The notes beneath the pieces were generated by a model, which was not told the origin of the DNA, searched no databases, and worked only from the letters and a program-made list of their open reading frames with translations. From contig MJGA01000013.1 in assembly GCA_001910725.1 (NCBI GenBank), forward strand, positions 186,001-250,000: 64,000 nucleotides of DNA, in the 5' to 3' direction. A program made the position numbers and the translations under genes. Positions 35,299 through 47,090 of the stretch are shown here, one piece after another; position 1 is the first letter of the stretch, and every line of letters starts with the position of its first letter. The stretch comes from Phanerodontia chrysosporium. Taxonomy: Eukaryota > Basidiomycota > Agaricomycetes > Polyporales > Phanerochaetaceae.

Positions 35299-36069
35299 CC
35301 TCAAGCCTATCCCATGGGGCTGTTTGTGTCCCTGAACGGTTGAAGTCTGTTCAACCGTTTGTATAGTATGTTCGCTCAGGATGGCTCAGATCATGTGTTG
35401 ACTCAGAATTTTGTATGTACTTACCCGAATGCCATCAGGTTATAACCTTGTAATGTTGAGTGAATGACGGAGGGGCCGGCAACAAGCACAGTTATTATTG
35501 AAACCTAACTAATTAGCTTGGTTCCTGCTCTGACCGTAGTGTTCAACGCACTATGATATTCTAAGGCCAAAAACAGTTTTTGATCCACCCCTTCCCATAG
35601 GCTTCAGGTCCTGATGGGTGCGCTGGTCTGCGCAATATCAGCGTAGTGATTTCGCTGGTAGTGCAACATGCTGTCCGTATTAGGAGGTCGTGGGTGCTAC
35701 CGTTATTCAGGATGCTCCCGCGTTTGCGCGTACAGGCGACAATACGGTTGTCGCTCTGTACGCCGTGGTCAAATGCCAGGGGAGGTGGCGGTCCAGGTCA
35801 GTAGGCGGCACAGCGAAAGGACACGATTGGCACCCTTCCTAACGTGCATCGAATAGAAAGCATTGTTTGGGAGGTATTTGGTCATGTGTAATCCCGGATT
35901 CTGCTCACACGCACCCCCAGGAATCGCATTGATTTCATCACCAAAGTCCGCCAGCATGATACATGTACGCAAAAATAGATATATCTACGACACCCGTTGA
36001 ATGTGGTATATTACACTGAAGCCTTTAGTCCATAGGATGGAGGGAAATGGCGGGCCGAGAGGTCTTAGA
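35299..36069. other. Convergent intergenic region
   Basis: About 0.77 kb between the ends of two converging genes. A near-exact short inverted repeat, CTGAACGGTTGAA...GTTCAACCGTTTG at 35332-35361, could form a hairpin. Otherwise nothing supported. Confidence 0.4.
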
Positions 36070-38810
36070 TTATACAAGGCTCGAAATATCTGTCAATAGT
36101 GCTGCCGCATCCCCTCTCATGGCTGGATTTTGCTGCCAGCACCGCTGAATGGCGCTCGCTAGGACAGGCTGACTGAGTATTTCGCTGGGTAGCGGCGTCG
36201 GCCTAGTGCCCGCAAGGATCATGACCTGCACCTCTCCGTTGGTCGCCTCGGGATGCGACATGACGAACGGCTCTTTCCTGGTGTAGAGCTGCACACACAC
36301 ACAGTGTATTGTCAGCAGCGCGCCCATCCTTATAGGCACTCGACACTAACCTCAATGCATAGCATGGAGAACGAAAACAAGTCCGCCGCTTTGGTTGGTC
36401 GGGCACTCGGAGACACGCGGAATTGTGGCCCTTCCTCGACCAACAACGCAGCGTCCTGCTTGCAACGAAGCTGAAGCTCCGGTGCGCAATAGCGCACGTT
36501 CCCCGCTCGAGTTGATTCGAACGCCTTGCTGATCGACTCGACGTAGATCGAAAGCCCAAAGTCAGCTATGACGACTGTATCGCAGGTTGGGTCATTCTTG
36601 CTGTCAATAAATATGTTTTTCTAGATCGCCAGTATGTTAACTGTACTGCAGCCTGCATAAATATCGCAACTACGTACGCCCCGTAGATCGCCATGGACAA
36701 CCCCTTCAGCGTGCATGTATTTGAGGCCTTCCGCTATTTGTGCGAGCTGTACGAGCCATCTAAACGTGATTGGTGTATGTATGACAGGAAAGATGCGCAC
36801 CCAGTTGTTGAGCTTAGTCTTCACTTGATCTGGTCGAAGACGTGCAAAGTCGACAGAAGTTTGCATCCAGTCCTGTATATTGCCGCCTTTCATATGCTCG
36901 GTGACGATCGACAACATTTCACCGTCGCGATGCATAACACCAAGAGTCGGGAGCAGCCGCTCGTGACTCAAAGTCCATCCTGCCAAGATTTCAAGATACG
37001 TGTGCTGCAGAGAGCTTGAGCCAGAGCGACAGCAGTAGAGAATGAGAAGCACCTTGATTGGTCCGGAATTCGCGGTTTTCACTATACCCTTGATAGCAAC
37101 ATCTACGGTGCTCGACTTCCTGTGTCCGCTAGTGACCCGCATAACGCCAAATGTGACGATACCACTCGAGCCGAAGTCGCCCTCTATTCCACCCCGCATT
37201 GCATGCTTTGTATGTGTCAACTGTCGAGAGCTAGAATCTGCTATAGTCACAGTCGAGGGGTCGATGATAAGACTTGGCGGGAGACGCTCTGAGTTGCGCG
37301 CGAGCATCGTCATGAGCCGCCGCGCGGCGCTCCGGAAACCCGCCTCCTCGGGGCGGTGCGCGGTGCTGTCGATTGCCTAGCAATCGGTCAGCATCTCTGA
37401 CGCAGAAGTACTGGCGCAGTAAACGCACTGTCTTGAAGGCGTCGAGCATCTGCTCAGCGAGCGTTCCGTACATGCAGTCCATAAAGTCGATCCACGGGCC
37501 GCTGGGGTCGTTGACGCCGTTGAACTCCCGCGCGTACTTACGGGCCAGGCTGCGCAGGACTTCGGCGGGCGAGATGGCCAGGACCCTCACCAGATCCTCA
37601 TGGAGGATGCGTCGCATGTATGCTCCCAAGATCAGCAGCTGGTGAAGTAGTCCTCGAAAGCCTTGTCCACATGTGGCAGAGATTAGGTCGATGAAGTGGT
37701 ATTGGGACACTACGGCGGGCGTTCATGAGCTACACTCAACCAGTGACTCCGCATGGGCCCACCTGTATGACAATTGATGAAGCCAAAGATGAGCGCCAGG
37801 GCTTGCGCGGCACGATGAAGGAGCTCTCCGACGACGGAATTTGGAGTTCTGACGGTCGGCCAGTAGACTGTTACCAAGTGTTGCAACTGTAAGTCCACTT
37901 GGCGGGCGAGGTCCCACACCGCATTGTCGATTGGAACACGGGTGAAGTCAGCATTGCTTGCGGAGATATGTGTCAAGTATTCTAGACTAGCACGTGAATA
38001 CGTGCACCCCATCTCCTGGACAGTGTCGTTAGCTCGAGGGTTACGGAACGGTGAGTGGACCAACGTACAACGGCAAGTTTAAACTTCTTTGCAAGATGTG
38101 GGTCCAATGACTGCAAGGATACATACACAGACATCATCGAGGCTGCGAAACCAGATTTTGACCTGATAGTGTTGTAGGCCCCTACACTTCTTGTCTCTTG
38201 CGGAGGGCGAAGTTGAATCTGAAGATATACCCAACCGACATTCGTTCTACCGTCGGGCGAAACGATGGCAATTTTGGACGGCCTCACTACCGATACGCAT
38301 GAATGTGAGGATATGTACAATGTACATCAAACGTACCGGGAGATAGCTGGTAGAGGAACACACATCCTTCCCCTACAGCGTCGCTTGCCTCTGAGCGCAG
38401 CACGGTCCACGCTGACTGCGCTGACACATGCAGCTTGAGCAAGTAAGTCTTAGCTGGAAGTATTCTAACGGAGACAGCATCAAGATAGGCTCGGTCATTT
38501 GGTTTCCTGAACTCACATTTTTCGCCCAGAAGCGTTCCAGGTGGGCGTGCGGGTCTTCTCCGCGGAGGCAAAAATTTCTGGTGTCGAACCGCGACTCATG
38601 ACCTCGTTATTCAGCGCGACACGGATGGAGTACTTTCGCGCTTCCTCAAACTCGGCACATAGCTCTGCCAAGTGTCCAACTTAGTGCGGAACGTTTATCT
38701 AGATTGCTGACGCGCTCACGAGTGAATATCGCCTCAACAGCAATGGCTGGCGGCTGAGAGGGCATCTGGGGGCTGTTACAAACGGGTGGTGGTTGAGTCT
38801 GACTCTGCAT
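36070..38810 (-). CDS. C2-like/helical/TKL-type protein kinase (family T), intact
   Basis: The first exon (MQSQTQPPPV, start near 38810; a slightly longer start at 38846 is possible) leads through a GTGAGC intron to a C2-like domain (PAIAVEAIFT, EFEEARKYSIRVALNN, KTYLLKLHVSAQSAW). The helical middle carries family landmarks (LALIFGFINCHTG, LLHQLLILGAYMRRI, DPSGPWIDFMDCMYG). After AFKT an intron leads to RSAARRLMTMLARNSERLP and the kinase: GDFGSSGIVTFG, VDVAIKG, YLEILAGWTLSHERLLP, a catalytic loop spliced to HGDLRGKN, ADFGLSIYVES, RYCAPEL, then ADLFSFSMLCIE and CWQQNPAMRGDAAALL. No lesion was found. The next gene upstream on the same strand is a small helical protein (39563-40569). Confidence 0.8.
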
Positions 38811-39562
38811 GGGGATCCGGATTGTATTTGAGGTGCAGATAAACACTTGCTGAGCAATGTCAGGGCTACATGGAAGGCCTGGGACGCCATGTCGTCAAGG
38901 AGAAGGGGTAGACAATGCGTACTTGCGATTCTGGAGGGTGCGAGACAATGCCTACACAGCATGCATCTGACTCAATCCTCGGTGATCAAGTCGGTCTCAA
39001 TGCGTGTTCCCAAACTACCTTGTCGTCCTTTTTCGTCACTACCCCGGCGATATGCTCTTCCCCACGGTAATCTCCCCCACTGACCTATAGTATCTCAACG
39101 CATTCCAGACGCTGACAGCTCTCCGTTGACAAACGCTTTGATCCTTCCGTCCAAACGAGCAGGCAAAGCGCGACGCTCCCGGATTGTCTCAGGGTTAGCG
39201 CGAGGTGAAGTGATCAGCCGCGGGGGCGAGACATATTGGCATGAGTCGAGAGTTGAACGTCTTCATTGAATCACGAGAACATGGCGTGAGGGTATGGTTA
39301 GGAGGACGTGTATGTTAAGTGCCGTGCAACGTGATGCGATTTGGATAGGGCGGCGTCTTTGAGCTTTTGGTCTCCGCTGCGCATGCGACTCGGGCTTCAT
39401 AGGCCCCCAAACACTGCTCAGTTACACGACAAGAGAATGCTCTAACTGCTCCTCAAGATTCAAGCAGCATAGTAAAGGTTGTGTTGCATTGTACAGACCA
39501 CGATGAATGTTCGTTTGAGGATAAAGAAAGACGCGACCCGGAGAAAGCGAGGAAATGTTCTA
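38811..39562. other. Intergenic, between TKL kinase and small helical protein
   Basis: I see no supported gene. It should contain the promoter of the minus-strand kinase and the 3' flank of the small helical gene. Confidence 0.4.
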
Positions 39563-40569
39563 TTACAAAATAGTAGGGGGAGGGGAGAAGCACGCGGTAA
39601 CTATTGAGCTCGAGAGTTTATGTGTCGGGGAGAGCGTTTGGGTATTCGTCCAAAGCTGCCGTAGGCGGAGCGCGAGGTCTAGTCCGATAAGTATGGTGAG
39701 CATCCTGCTCGGACGATTTGTCTGACTCCAACGTTCCCACTCACCAGACATCTCGGCCATGCCAGGCTTTGCATTCTCATTCCCAGCTGTGTCCTCTATC
39801 TCTTCGTAGGTCGTTGGTTCGATAGCTATGTCTAGCCCCCATAGTTTCTCGTCAAGGGACTGCATTCTGTGCTTAGGACGCGAAGACGAGGCCTCGGAAA
39901 CGGGTGTGCTCTCCAATACTCTTGCTTCTGATATCCCGCTGCCGAGACCGTCGGTTTGGGAGGACGCGCCGTGCAAAGATAGGCGTATACGATTTGAGGA
40001 CGTCTGAAAACGGACGTTAACGGTTTATACAGCTACCCGGACATTTACCTTACTAAAGCAGTCTGTTTGAGTAGCGTGGTCATCTCTTCCTCAAGCTTAA
40101 GCCGCCGCATGAATGTATATGCTTTGAAGAGCCGCACTGGCAGTGATCTGCGCTTAATCTGAAGCCATTCCAGCTCCAGTCCCGCTACGATTAATTCTTT
40201 ACTACATAGTGTGTGAGCAACACCTCCATAGGACCGGAAATACCGCAATTACTCTTGAAACTTAGCGAGGAGCGTGCTCGGAAACTGCTCCGGCCTCAAC
40301 TCCATCAACATACACCACTCCCTCTGCTCGTGATCGGAGGGGAAGTGTGCATTCAAGGCTTTCGTTGCTTTCTGGAGCGTAGACTGAGCGTCTTCGATTT
40401 CGTGTTTCAGGTGACGCAGGAGGTCGTTGAGAGTCTGGAAAGCGAGCGAGACGCCTGTCGGAAGAACGAGTAGGGCGAAAGCCCCTACACCAAGAGCGGG
40501 ATGAATTCGCGCGAAGACCAGGTAGGGGTCCCCCAGACGAGTGAGACCAAGGTCGATGAGGGCTGGCAT
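39563..40569 (-). CDS. Small helical protein with long C-terminal tail (family S)
   Basis: The start is MPALIDLGL at 40569. A strongly hydrophobic segment (ALGVGAFALLVLPTGVSLAF) precedes a coiled coil (LLRHLKHEIEDAQSTLQ) and REWCMLMELRPEQFP, which sits where subgroup A has YC...DPY. A 51-nt intron (GTAATT to ATGTAG) joins FQD to KELIVAGLELEWLQIK and a basic helix (RLFKAYTFMRRLKLEEEM). A GTAAGG to TTTCAG intron leads to a long Ser/Thr/Glu-rich tail (EKLWGLDIAIEPTTYEEIED) that ends in a second hydrophobic helix (MLTILIGLDLALRLRQL). About 300 residues in all, longer than its relatives. It is probably membrane-associated; the function is unknown. Confidence 0.62.
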
Positions 40570-41026
40570 GCCGTGCAAGTGTAGATCGAAAGAGAGCGTA
40601 GTGAATACGTAGGTATGAAAGGAACGTGGAAGGGCTTGCACCCTAAGCAACGAGCAACGCAGGTGTGGGATTGGACCAGGCCTGCAAGGAACGGTCAACT
40701 ATAAGAGCTCGGTCAATCGACGTCAATTGTGTTCTGAAGGCGAAACTCACCTGTGATGCATGCCGAAATGCGGGAGGTCGGCGACAAAGCCAGTCAGATA
40801 TGCAAGCATCCCGAAAGTAGTAAGCGTATACGGCATCTGTGGCATCGTTATGCTAGTACAAGGGCCACCTTTGCAGGAGACAACTTGCTGGCACGCAGAC
40901 AACAGTCGTGAAGGACTGAGCGGCCTGCGTCTACGGGGCCACGTGAGATTGCCGATTGATTACATAAGCATATACCCACGTTTACAACTTGGAACTCGCG
41001 CTGGCATCGACATTGTCATTGCCCCC

Positions 41027-42361
41027 ATGTCGTCGACACCTGAAGAGACCAGAAGATTCTGGGCAAATCAAGGTGTGCAGGTTGCGCCTCACGAGCTACG
41101 ATGGCGCGCCAAGCAGCCCATGCTATCCTCGCGCGGATACACCCTTCGTCCACGATACCATCCCGGATGGAGACCGTCCTGGGACATCAACCCGAATGTC
41201 GATCCTCGAGATTGTGAAGACTTTTGGCAGCTACCAGTGTGTATCAGGAATGGCTATGTCTTCTTTTCTGTGCATCTGACGAATGTTCGTTAACACCAGT
41301 ACTTCCCGAATATTATCGACGCGACGCGCGACGAGGATGGCCGCTTGGTATGTCTCAAGCGTGTCCTAACCAACAGTCAAGAACTAGAGATTGCTACACT
41401 ATTCTCTCGACCGCCTCTCTGTGGCCACCCTAGCAACCACTGCGTTCCCGTGCTCGATGCATTTGTTGATGACGAAGACGAGAAGATATCGTATATCGTG
41501 ATGCCATTCCTCAGGCGCATGGACAATCCTCCGTTTGATCTAGTCAACGACCTCCTAGATTTCGTCGATCAGGTTCTTGAGGTACGCCCGTAGCAAGTGT
41601 TCCTTATTTCTGCTGAACCCGATGTCAGGGTTTGGCGTTCATGCACGACAACGATGTTGCACACAGGTGAGAGAGTCAACACATAGGTAACTGCCATACC
41701 CTGACGTCTTGTAGAGACCCGGCCGAAACCAACATTCTCATGGACGGGGACTCGCTGTTCCCATACGGCTTTCACCCCGTGCATCAAAGTAGGCTACCAA
41801 ATATAACGAGCTGGGCATGGCCTAGGTCGAGGTTCAGCATCCCCGGGGGCATACGCTATTACCTGGCAGATTTCGGGCTTTCCGTGCGCATCCCACCCCG
41901 TCAACCAAGGCTTGTAACTGGAGACGTGGGCGCGGACCGTGAGGTACCAGAACTGTCGCACACAGTTCCGTACGATCCGTTCAAGGTCGACATTTTTGTG
42001 CTTGGAAACGTTTTCCGCAAGCGGATCTACGATGTGCGCTCTCTTCCTTCAGCCCATGCGTGCTTGTATCTGATCGTCCCCACAGAAATACCAGAGAGTT
42101 GGCTTTCTTGTACCTCTCATCGCCGCAATGACCCAGCAAAAGCCGCACGATCGCCCCACGGCGCGAGAGGCCTTGGAGCAGTGGCGCCAGATCCGCCAGC
42201 GCATTTTGTGGATCCACCGCGTGTGCCGCCTGAGGGGACGCGACGAATATCTCGTGCAGACAATTGTTCTCGACGCTATCGCTGTCGTCAGGGTTGCGTA
42301 TCTCATCGCAAAACGTTTCGCCGGATGGTCCCTGAGCTGGCTCTCACTTCTTTTCGCATAG
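41027..42361 (+). CDS. Kinase-like protein with hydrophobic C-terminal tail (family K), catalytic motifs intact
   Basis: Start MSSTPEETRR at 41027. The family motif reads LRWRAKQPMLSSRGYTLRPR, then GWRPSWD. The intron from GTGTGT to CACCAG joins QLP to YFPNIIDATRDEDG. LVCLKRV, SNHCVPVLDAFVDDEDE and IVMPFLRRMDNPPFDLVND follow. The catalytic loop, spliced from HR to DPAETN, reads HRDPAETN; then ADFGLSVRIPPRQ, with REVPELS in place of APE (Val for Ala). The C-lobe has RPTAREALEQWRQIRQRI, and the tail (LDAIAVVRVAYLIAKRF, GWSLSWLSLLFA) ends the protein. All key residues are present. TTACATAAGC lies 60 nt upstream. It is a good reference member for the family. Confidence 0.82.
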
Positions 42362-42885
42362 GAGCGCATCTTCTGTTGTCCTGTAGCACCGATTTCGTCT
42401 TATATCCCCCTCTGCTTCGCTTTCATAACTCGTATCATGACTGTATCCCATGTTATCGTTCGTTATTCTTATTACCTCTTACGCTGCGTTGGCGTGTCAT
42501 TGTGCCGCTAGGATGGTCTCCGTGTCAGATTCATGCAGCGTTCGTAATGATGCTGTCCCGCATATCGTATCCCGCCGCTCAATATACGACATGCCGCTCT
42601 TATTACTCTCGCTATCGTGTGCAGTCTGCGCTCGTGATTCTAGACGTCAGGCCCTCCCACACCGAGGTCCACAGGTAGTCCTATGCCCCTGAGCGTGCAT
42701 GACTATCAGGTTCTGTGCCGAAGTCCTTGCATCGCAAGCAGCCTTCGTCAACAATGGAACTAGTATGGACCCCTTCCTTGAAATGCCTGGCTATACCCTC
42801 CACGTTGTGGTTAGAGAGTAGCCCCCCACCGCCGCACACCAGCGTTGCCCGTTGGACCTCATTACTAGGGCTCCCTGCAGATGCG
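42362..42885. other. Intergenic, no supported gene
   Basis: 3' flank of the kinase-like gene up to the edge of the inverted duplication. ORFs here show no resemblance to known families. Confidence 0.4.
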
Positions 42886-44072
42886 AGCTGGCTCGCGATG
42901 CTGTTCGTGTAGCCGTGGTGCCCGCGCCGGCCGTGCGCACCCCGATCGTCGGACGGAGGGATCTGCTCTGGATGTACTAGTGCTGGAATCTATTGGATTA
43001 TCTGCTTCATCGCTACACGAGGTGTGCATTGGTACCCATTTCTTGCTCATGAGAGCCTGTCGAATGCATTTTGACAAGAACGAGGGTGCTGGACAACACG
43101 TAATGTGACAGCTGCCGTGCAGGCCTGAAGTCGGCTCCGCCACCGTCCGAGCCCAACGACGAACGCTACGGAGCACGCATGCAGTAGGCTCGTGCCAGAG
43201 CAATGGTGCTCATCTCGGGACGCAATGTGTACAGCCAACTCTGTGGGAGGCGTCGCGCAGCAAAGACAATAGTGCGATGCACCCTGGCCGCTTCTCATGG
43301 CACGCGGAGATCCTTCAGCCTTCCCAGCTGGGCACGACACGGGTGAGTCATCGATAGCCCTCGAGCGGCGTGTCTGCGTGTCGTCAGGAAGGTTCGACTG
43401 CCAGCTACCCGGTCACAATACGACACGACTTCCAAGGCAACGCAGACGTCGCGTGCGGATGCGTGAGCGGGAGAGACGGGTGCGCTTGCAGGTTCGCCAG
43501 GTGTGGACCCGAGCAGTGTCGCGAGCTGCAAAGCAACGGGGACAGCGTGGATCAAGGCCCTGGAATGAATATTGTACTCGCCTCGCCGTCGCCGCCGCCA
43601 GCCTCGACGACAACTCACATCAGCAGTTCTAACTCAGGCGGCGCCGTGTAGCACTCCGAGACTCCGCGAGGAAAAGTACAAGGACGGCGGTCCGTGCGTG
43701 CGTGGCGGTGATGGACGGTGGGGGCCTGTGTCGGTGTGTTGGCCAGGCTGGTTTGAGCACAAGGACAGAAACGACGCCGTCATCTTCGGACCACGGTTTG
43801 TCGTTGGGCGGTGAGGATGCCCCGCGCAGAGAGGACGACGGAGCTCCGTGCGACGTGCGAGGCCGAGTCTGGAGGATGCATGACAATGCGCAGGCAAGAC
43901 CGCGACGGCAACGAGGAAAGCCCAGGACCAGGGCGTGGTGCAGCGCAAAGCCAGCGAGACTATGCGCTTTGATCATCCTGATCCGCCAGCGCGTCGGCGC
44001 ACGGCGTCTGTATTTGGCAGTAGTTGTACCGTGTTTGGCACTATGGACGCTTACGTCATGAGGTCACAGCAC
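42886..44072 (-). repeat. Inverted duplication R1, right arm (partner 20438-21625)
   Basis: This arm opens with the last codons and stop of a family K gene (SWLAMLFV then TAG near 42888-42912) with no gene before them, and closes at CTTACGTCATGAGGTCACAG. The orphan gene end shows that this arm is the derived copy and 20438-21625 is the source. A few short deletions separate the arms, for example around 43840. Confidence 0.82.
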
Positions 44073-44569
44073 CCTGCTCAACGCGTCCTCTTCCCCGTAA
44101 GATACTCACTGGAGCTCCTGGATTCAAATGTCTGAAGCTCTATCTCCCAGGACTTTGCCAAGAGTGCCTCCACTCTCGCAGCGAGCGAGGCAAACGCCCG
44201 CCTATCGCTTACATCGCACTACCACACTATGCTCAGTGAGAAGAAGTATTATATATTTAAGTCTGACATCGGAGATCGAGCGTAATTTCCATAGGAGAGT
44301 CAAGAGGCTAGAGATAAATTTCGGGCGAGCGGCTGTGATTCTGGTTAGTCTGCGCGTGGTGGAAGGCCAGTGTCTCCATACCTCCGTGCTGTCACCGACA
44401 TCGTTGAGCAAACGACGAACAGCTTCAGGGTAGAAAACGTACGTTGACAGACAGCCGCGGCGGCGTGATGAGGCTTGACGGGGATATCACTTGACTTCAT
44501 CTGGACAAGATGCAGCTCCTGCCCCATAATCTTCAGCGTGGGATGCTGGGAAGTGGCAGTCAGCAGACA

Positions 44570-45089
44570 TCACCGCGAGACTTCTGCATGAGGACGTGCC
44601 GAGATGAGGTGATAGTCCTCCTCGCATTCCTTGTGCAGCTCCTCCACCGCGCGCCTTAGGCTCGCGTACTTGAGCGCTCGCTGCGGCACAGGCAGGGTGC
44701 TGTACACATAAGCGTTGTACTGCAGCTCTAGAAACTGGTGCCAGTGTCTCCGGGCCCTGTGAGCCCGCGTTCCACCACCGAGACGAACAGGCAACTTACA
44801 ATCTGTACCGGTGCTGGAGATGGTACGGGTCCTGGATCTCGAGGACGGCGGCGCAGTACGCCCTGCGCCTGCACTCCGCGTCGGGCTCGCCGTCGCCGAT
44901 CAGCCGCTTGAGCGCGGCGAAGGCGCCCTCCAGCAGCGCCGCGACCCGGTCGATGAGGTCCTCGATGCGTTGCAGGAGGACCTTGATCTCGGGCAGGACG
45001 TGCTCATAGAGGGCGCCCGCGCCGCGCTGCCCGATCCAGAGCGCAAAGGGCAGGACGGCGGTGCTGGGGTGTGCGGCCATGTGGAGCAT
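44570..45089 (-). CDS. Small helical protein (family S, subgroup A)
   Basis: Start MLHMAAHPSTAVLPFALWI at 45089, hydrophobic, then VLPEIKVLLQRIEDLIDRV and an alanine-rich helix. The subgroup motif reads RRAYCAAVLEIQDPYHLQHRY. A GTAAGT to CACAG intron (near 44795) splices RYRL to ARRHWHQFLELQYN, followed by ALKYASLRRAVEELHKECEE. Translation reaches a stop at 44570. A further exon may lie beyond it, in frame near 44530-44350 (ELHLVQMKSSDIPVKP). N-terminal hydrophobicity, the YC...DPY motif and the W-containing second exon tie it to the genes at 23426 and 25492. Function unknown. Confidence 0.6.
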
Positions 45090-45544
45090 GGTCGGGTCCC
45101 CTGGTGAATTTGCGGCCAGCCAGACTTTGAGTAGGTCCGTCGTGTCTGTCGTCGTAGTTGCATCAGTAGGAGAGAATAGGTCTTGGAGCAGTGTAACGTA
45201 CTTGACATTGTAGGTGTTGTGCCCTAGGGTATCGATTCAAGGCTTAGTGTGACAAAGATCGGCCGGGAGAAGAGCGTTGAGGTTGAGCCCCCGGGGAATA
45301 CGAGCTCATATACCCTGCTGAAAGCCAGAATCAAGGTATCTCGACCGTACAAGAGGCATTATGAGCAAGTGTAAAGTTGCCAGGCAGCAGTCGACGTCTC
45401 CTTGTGCGTGTTGCGAACGCGAAATGTTGGGCGGGCATCCTTTGTGGGACACGTATCCCACGTGGGACTGTCATCACGATCATGTAAGCGTGAGCGACGC
45501 TCGTTGAGCTCTGCCAGTGCCCTGCGTTTGATCACGCTCTCGGG

Positions 45545-46771
45545 ATGACTCGTACCTTCCTCTCGCAGACCCCCACGATGTCCCCTAGCGTGGCCGAGAT
45601 AGAGGCCAACATCCAGGCCAACATCCAGGCCATGGGCCGCGCCAGTGCGGAGCTGCGCGAGCACGAGGAGCTCTGGCGCGACAAGCAGCCGTTCCTCGCG
45701 TCGCGCGGATACTCGCTCCAGCCCCGCTTTCGTTAGGGATGGCGGCCGTCCTGGGAGCTGCAGCCCGACCAGGATTCTATGGACGTTGAAGACTACTGCC
45801 AGCGCCTTCCTGTACGTCTGTCCTGCATTCCCGTGCACTGTCGTCACGTCGTGCGCAGGGCTGGTATAACATCATCGATGCTACGCGAGAGTCGGACGGC
45901 CGCCTCGTCTGTATCAAGCGGGTCCTCAGAGACGGGTCGAAAATGCAGATTGCAACGTATCTGTCCTCTCCCCCGCTGTCGTGCGACCCTCGGAACCATT
46001 GCGCCCCAGTTCTGGACAGCTTTCAGCACGACGATGCACCCGATATCTCGTACGTTGTGATGCCTCATTTGCTGTCAATGTACGAACCACCGTTCGAGCA
46101 CGTAGACGATGTCTTTGCTTTTGTCGAGCAGGCTCTTGAGGTTGGTTGTCCGCCTTTCAGCTGGTTTGGCCGTTCTGACAGCAAATTCCTCAGAGATGTT
46201 GCAGAGACAAATATGCTCATGGATGGCACGCCGCTGTACACTCAAGGGTACCACCCAGTTCAGAACACCCTACCTCCGCCCACAAGGTGATCAATATCCA
46301 GGACGGCTCCGCGATACATGCGCGTTAGCTCCCCGAGGCCCGTACGCTACTACTTTGTGGACTTCGGAATGTCGAGGCGCTTCGAGCCCGGAGAGCCGCG
46401 CCTCATGACGGGCGGAATGGGTGCCGTCCGCAGCGCGCCGGAGCTCTCGCTCGTGGTTCCGTGTGACCCGTTCAAACTCGACGTATACCTGCTCGGGAAC
46501 GTGGTACCACCGCGTTGGATTCCTTTCCCCCTTGATAGAGTCGGTGATGCAGCATGACCCAAGGGCGCCCCCGTCCGCGCAGGAGGCTCTGCAGCATTGG
46601 CGAGAAATCAGGGCGCGGGTGTGGCGCTTGCAGCGGGCTGCACGTCTGCGTGGACGTACCGAGAGTTTCGAGCAGGCTTTAATCTTTGAGATAAATTTGC
46701 TCATCAAGGTCGTGTACCATTTCGCGTGGAGACTATTGGACTTGTGGTTTTCTACTCTGCTCAGACGGTGA
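45545..46771 (+). pseudogene. Family K kinase-like pseudogene
   Basis: The N-terminal exon (ELWRDKQPFLASRGYSLQPR) is cut by a TAG at about 45734-45736, where relatives have Gln (FRQGW). The N-lobe (IIDATRESDGRLVCIKRV, NHCAPVLDSFQHDDAPD) is good. The exon that should supply the FMHxxxVAH segment is gone, so the text passes from QALE to RDVAETNMLMD without the HRD histidine. A frame break follows near 46290, then VRYYFVDFGMSRRFEPG, SAPELSLVVPCDPFKLDVY, another break near 46505, and QEALQHWREIRARVWRL. The tail (FEINLLIKVVYHFAWRL) is shortened. Several independent lesions make it a true pseudogene. It is closely related to the relic at 19690-20400. Confidence 0.76.
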
Positions 46772-46910
46772 CATGCTACTACCATATTCTGAGATGTTGC
46801 GCTGAAACGATGTCGTATCTTGCTTTCGACAGAGACAAGATTTCTGTGTCCGGTTGCACCCCCGCTAGGTGCCTGTCCCCTCGCAAGCATGTCTTCTGGC
46901 AGGAGTGGTG

Positions 46911-47090
46911 TGACCGGATTATGTAAGCGTCCGCTCTGCCAAACAAGGTACAACTCCTGCCGGATATGGACGGCATGCGCCGACGCGCTGGCGGATCAAA
47001 GTGCATTGTCTCGTTGGCTTTTGTCGGCGACGCCCTCGTCCCGGTCTCTCTTCGACCTCGCTTTGACCTCGTCGGATCCGCATGCATACA
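46911..47090 (+). repeat. Truncated copy of repeat R1
   Basis: TGACCGGATTATGTAAGCGT, GCCAAACAAGGTACAACT and CGCGCTGGCGGATCA followed by GCATTGTCTCGTTGGCTTT match the start of R1 at 20441-20570. Similarity fades after about 47090. Confidence 0.6.
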
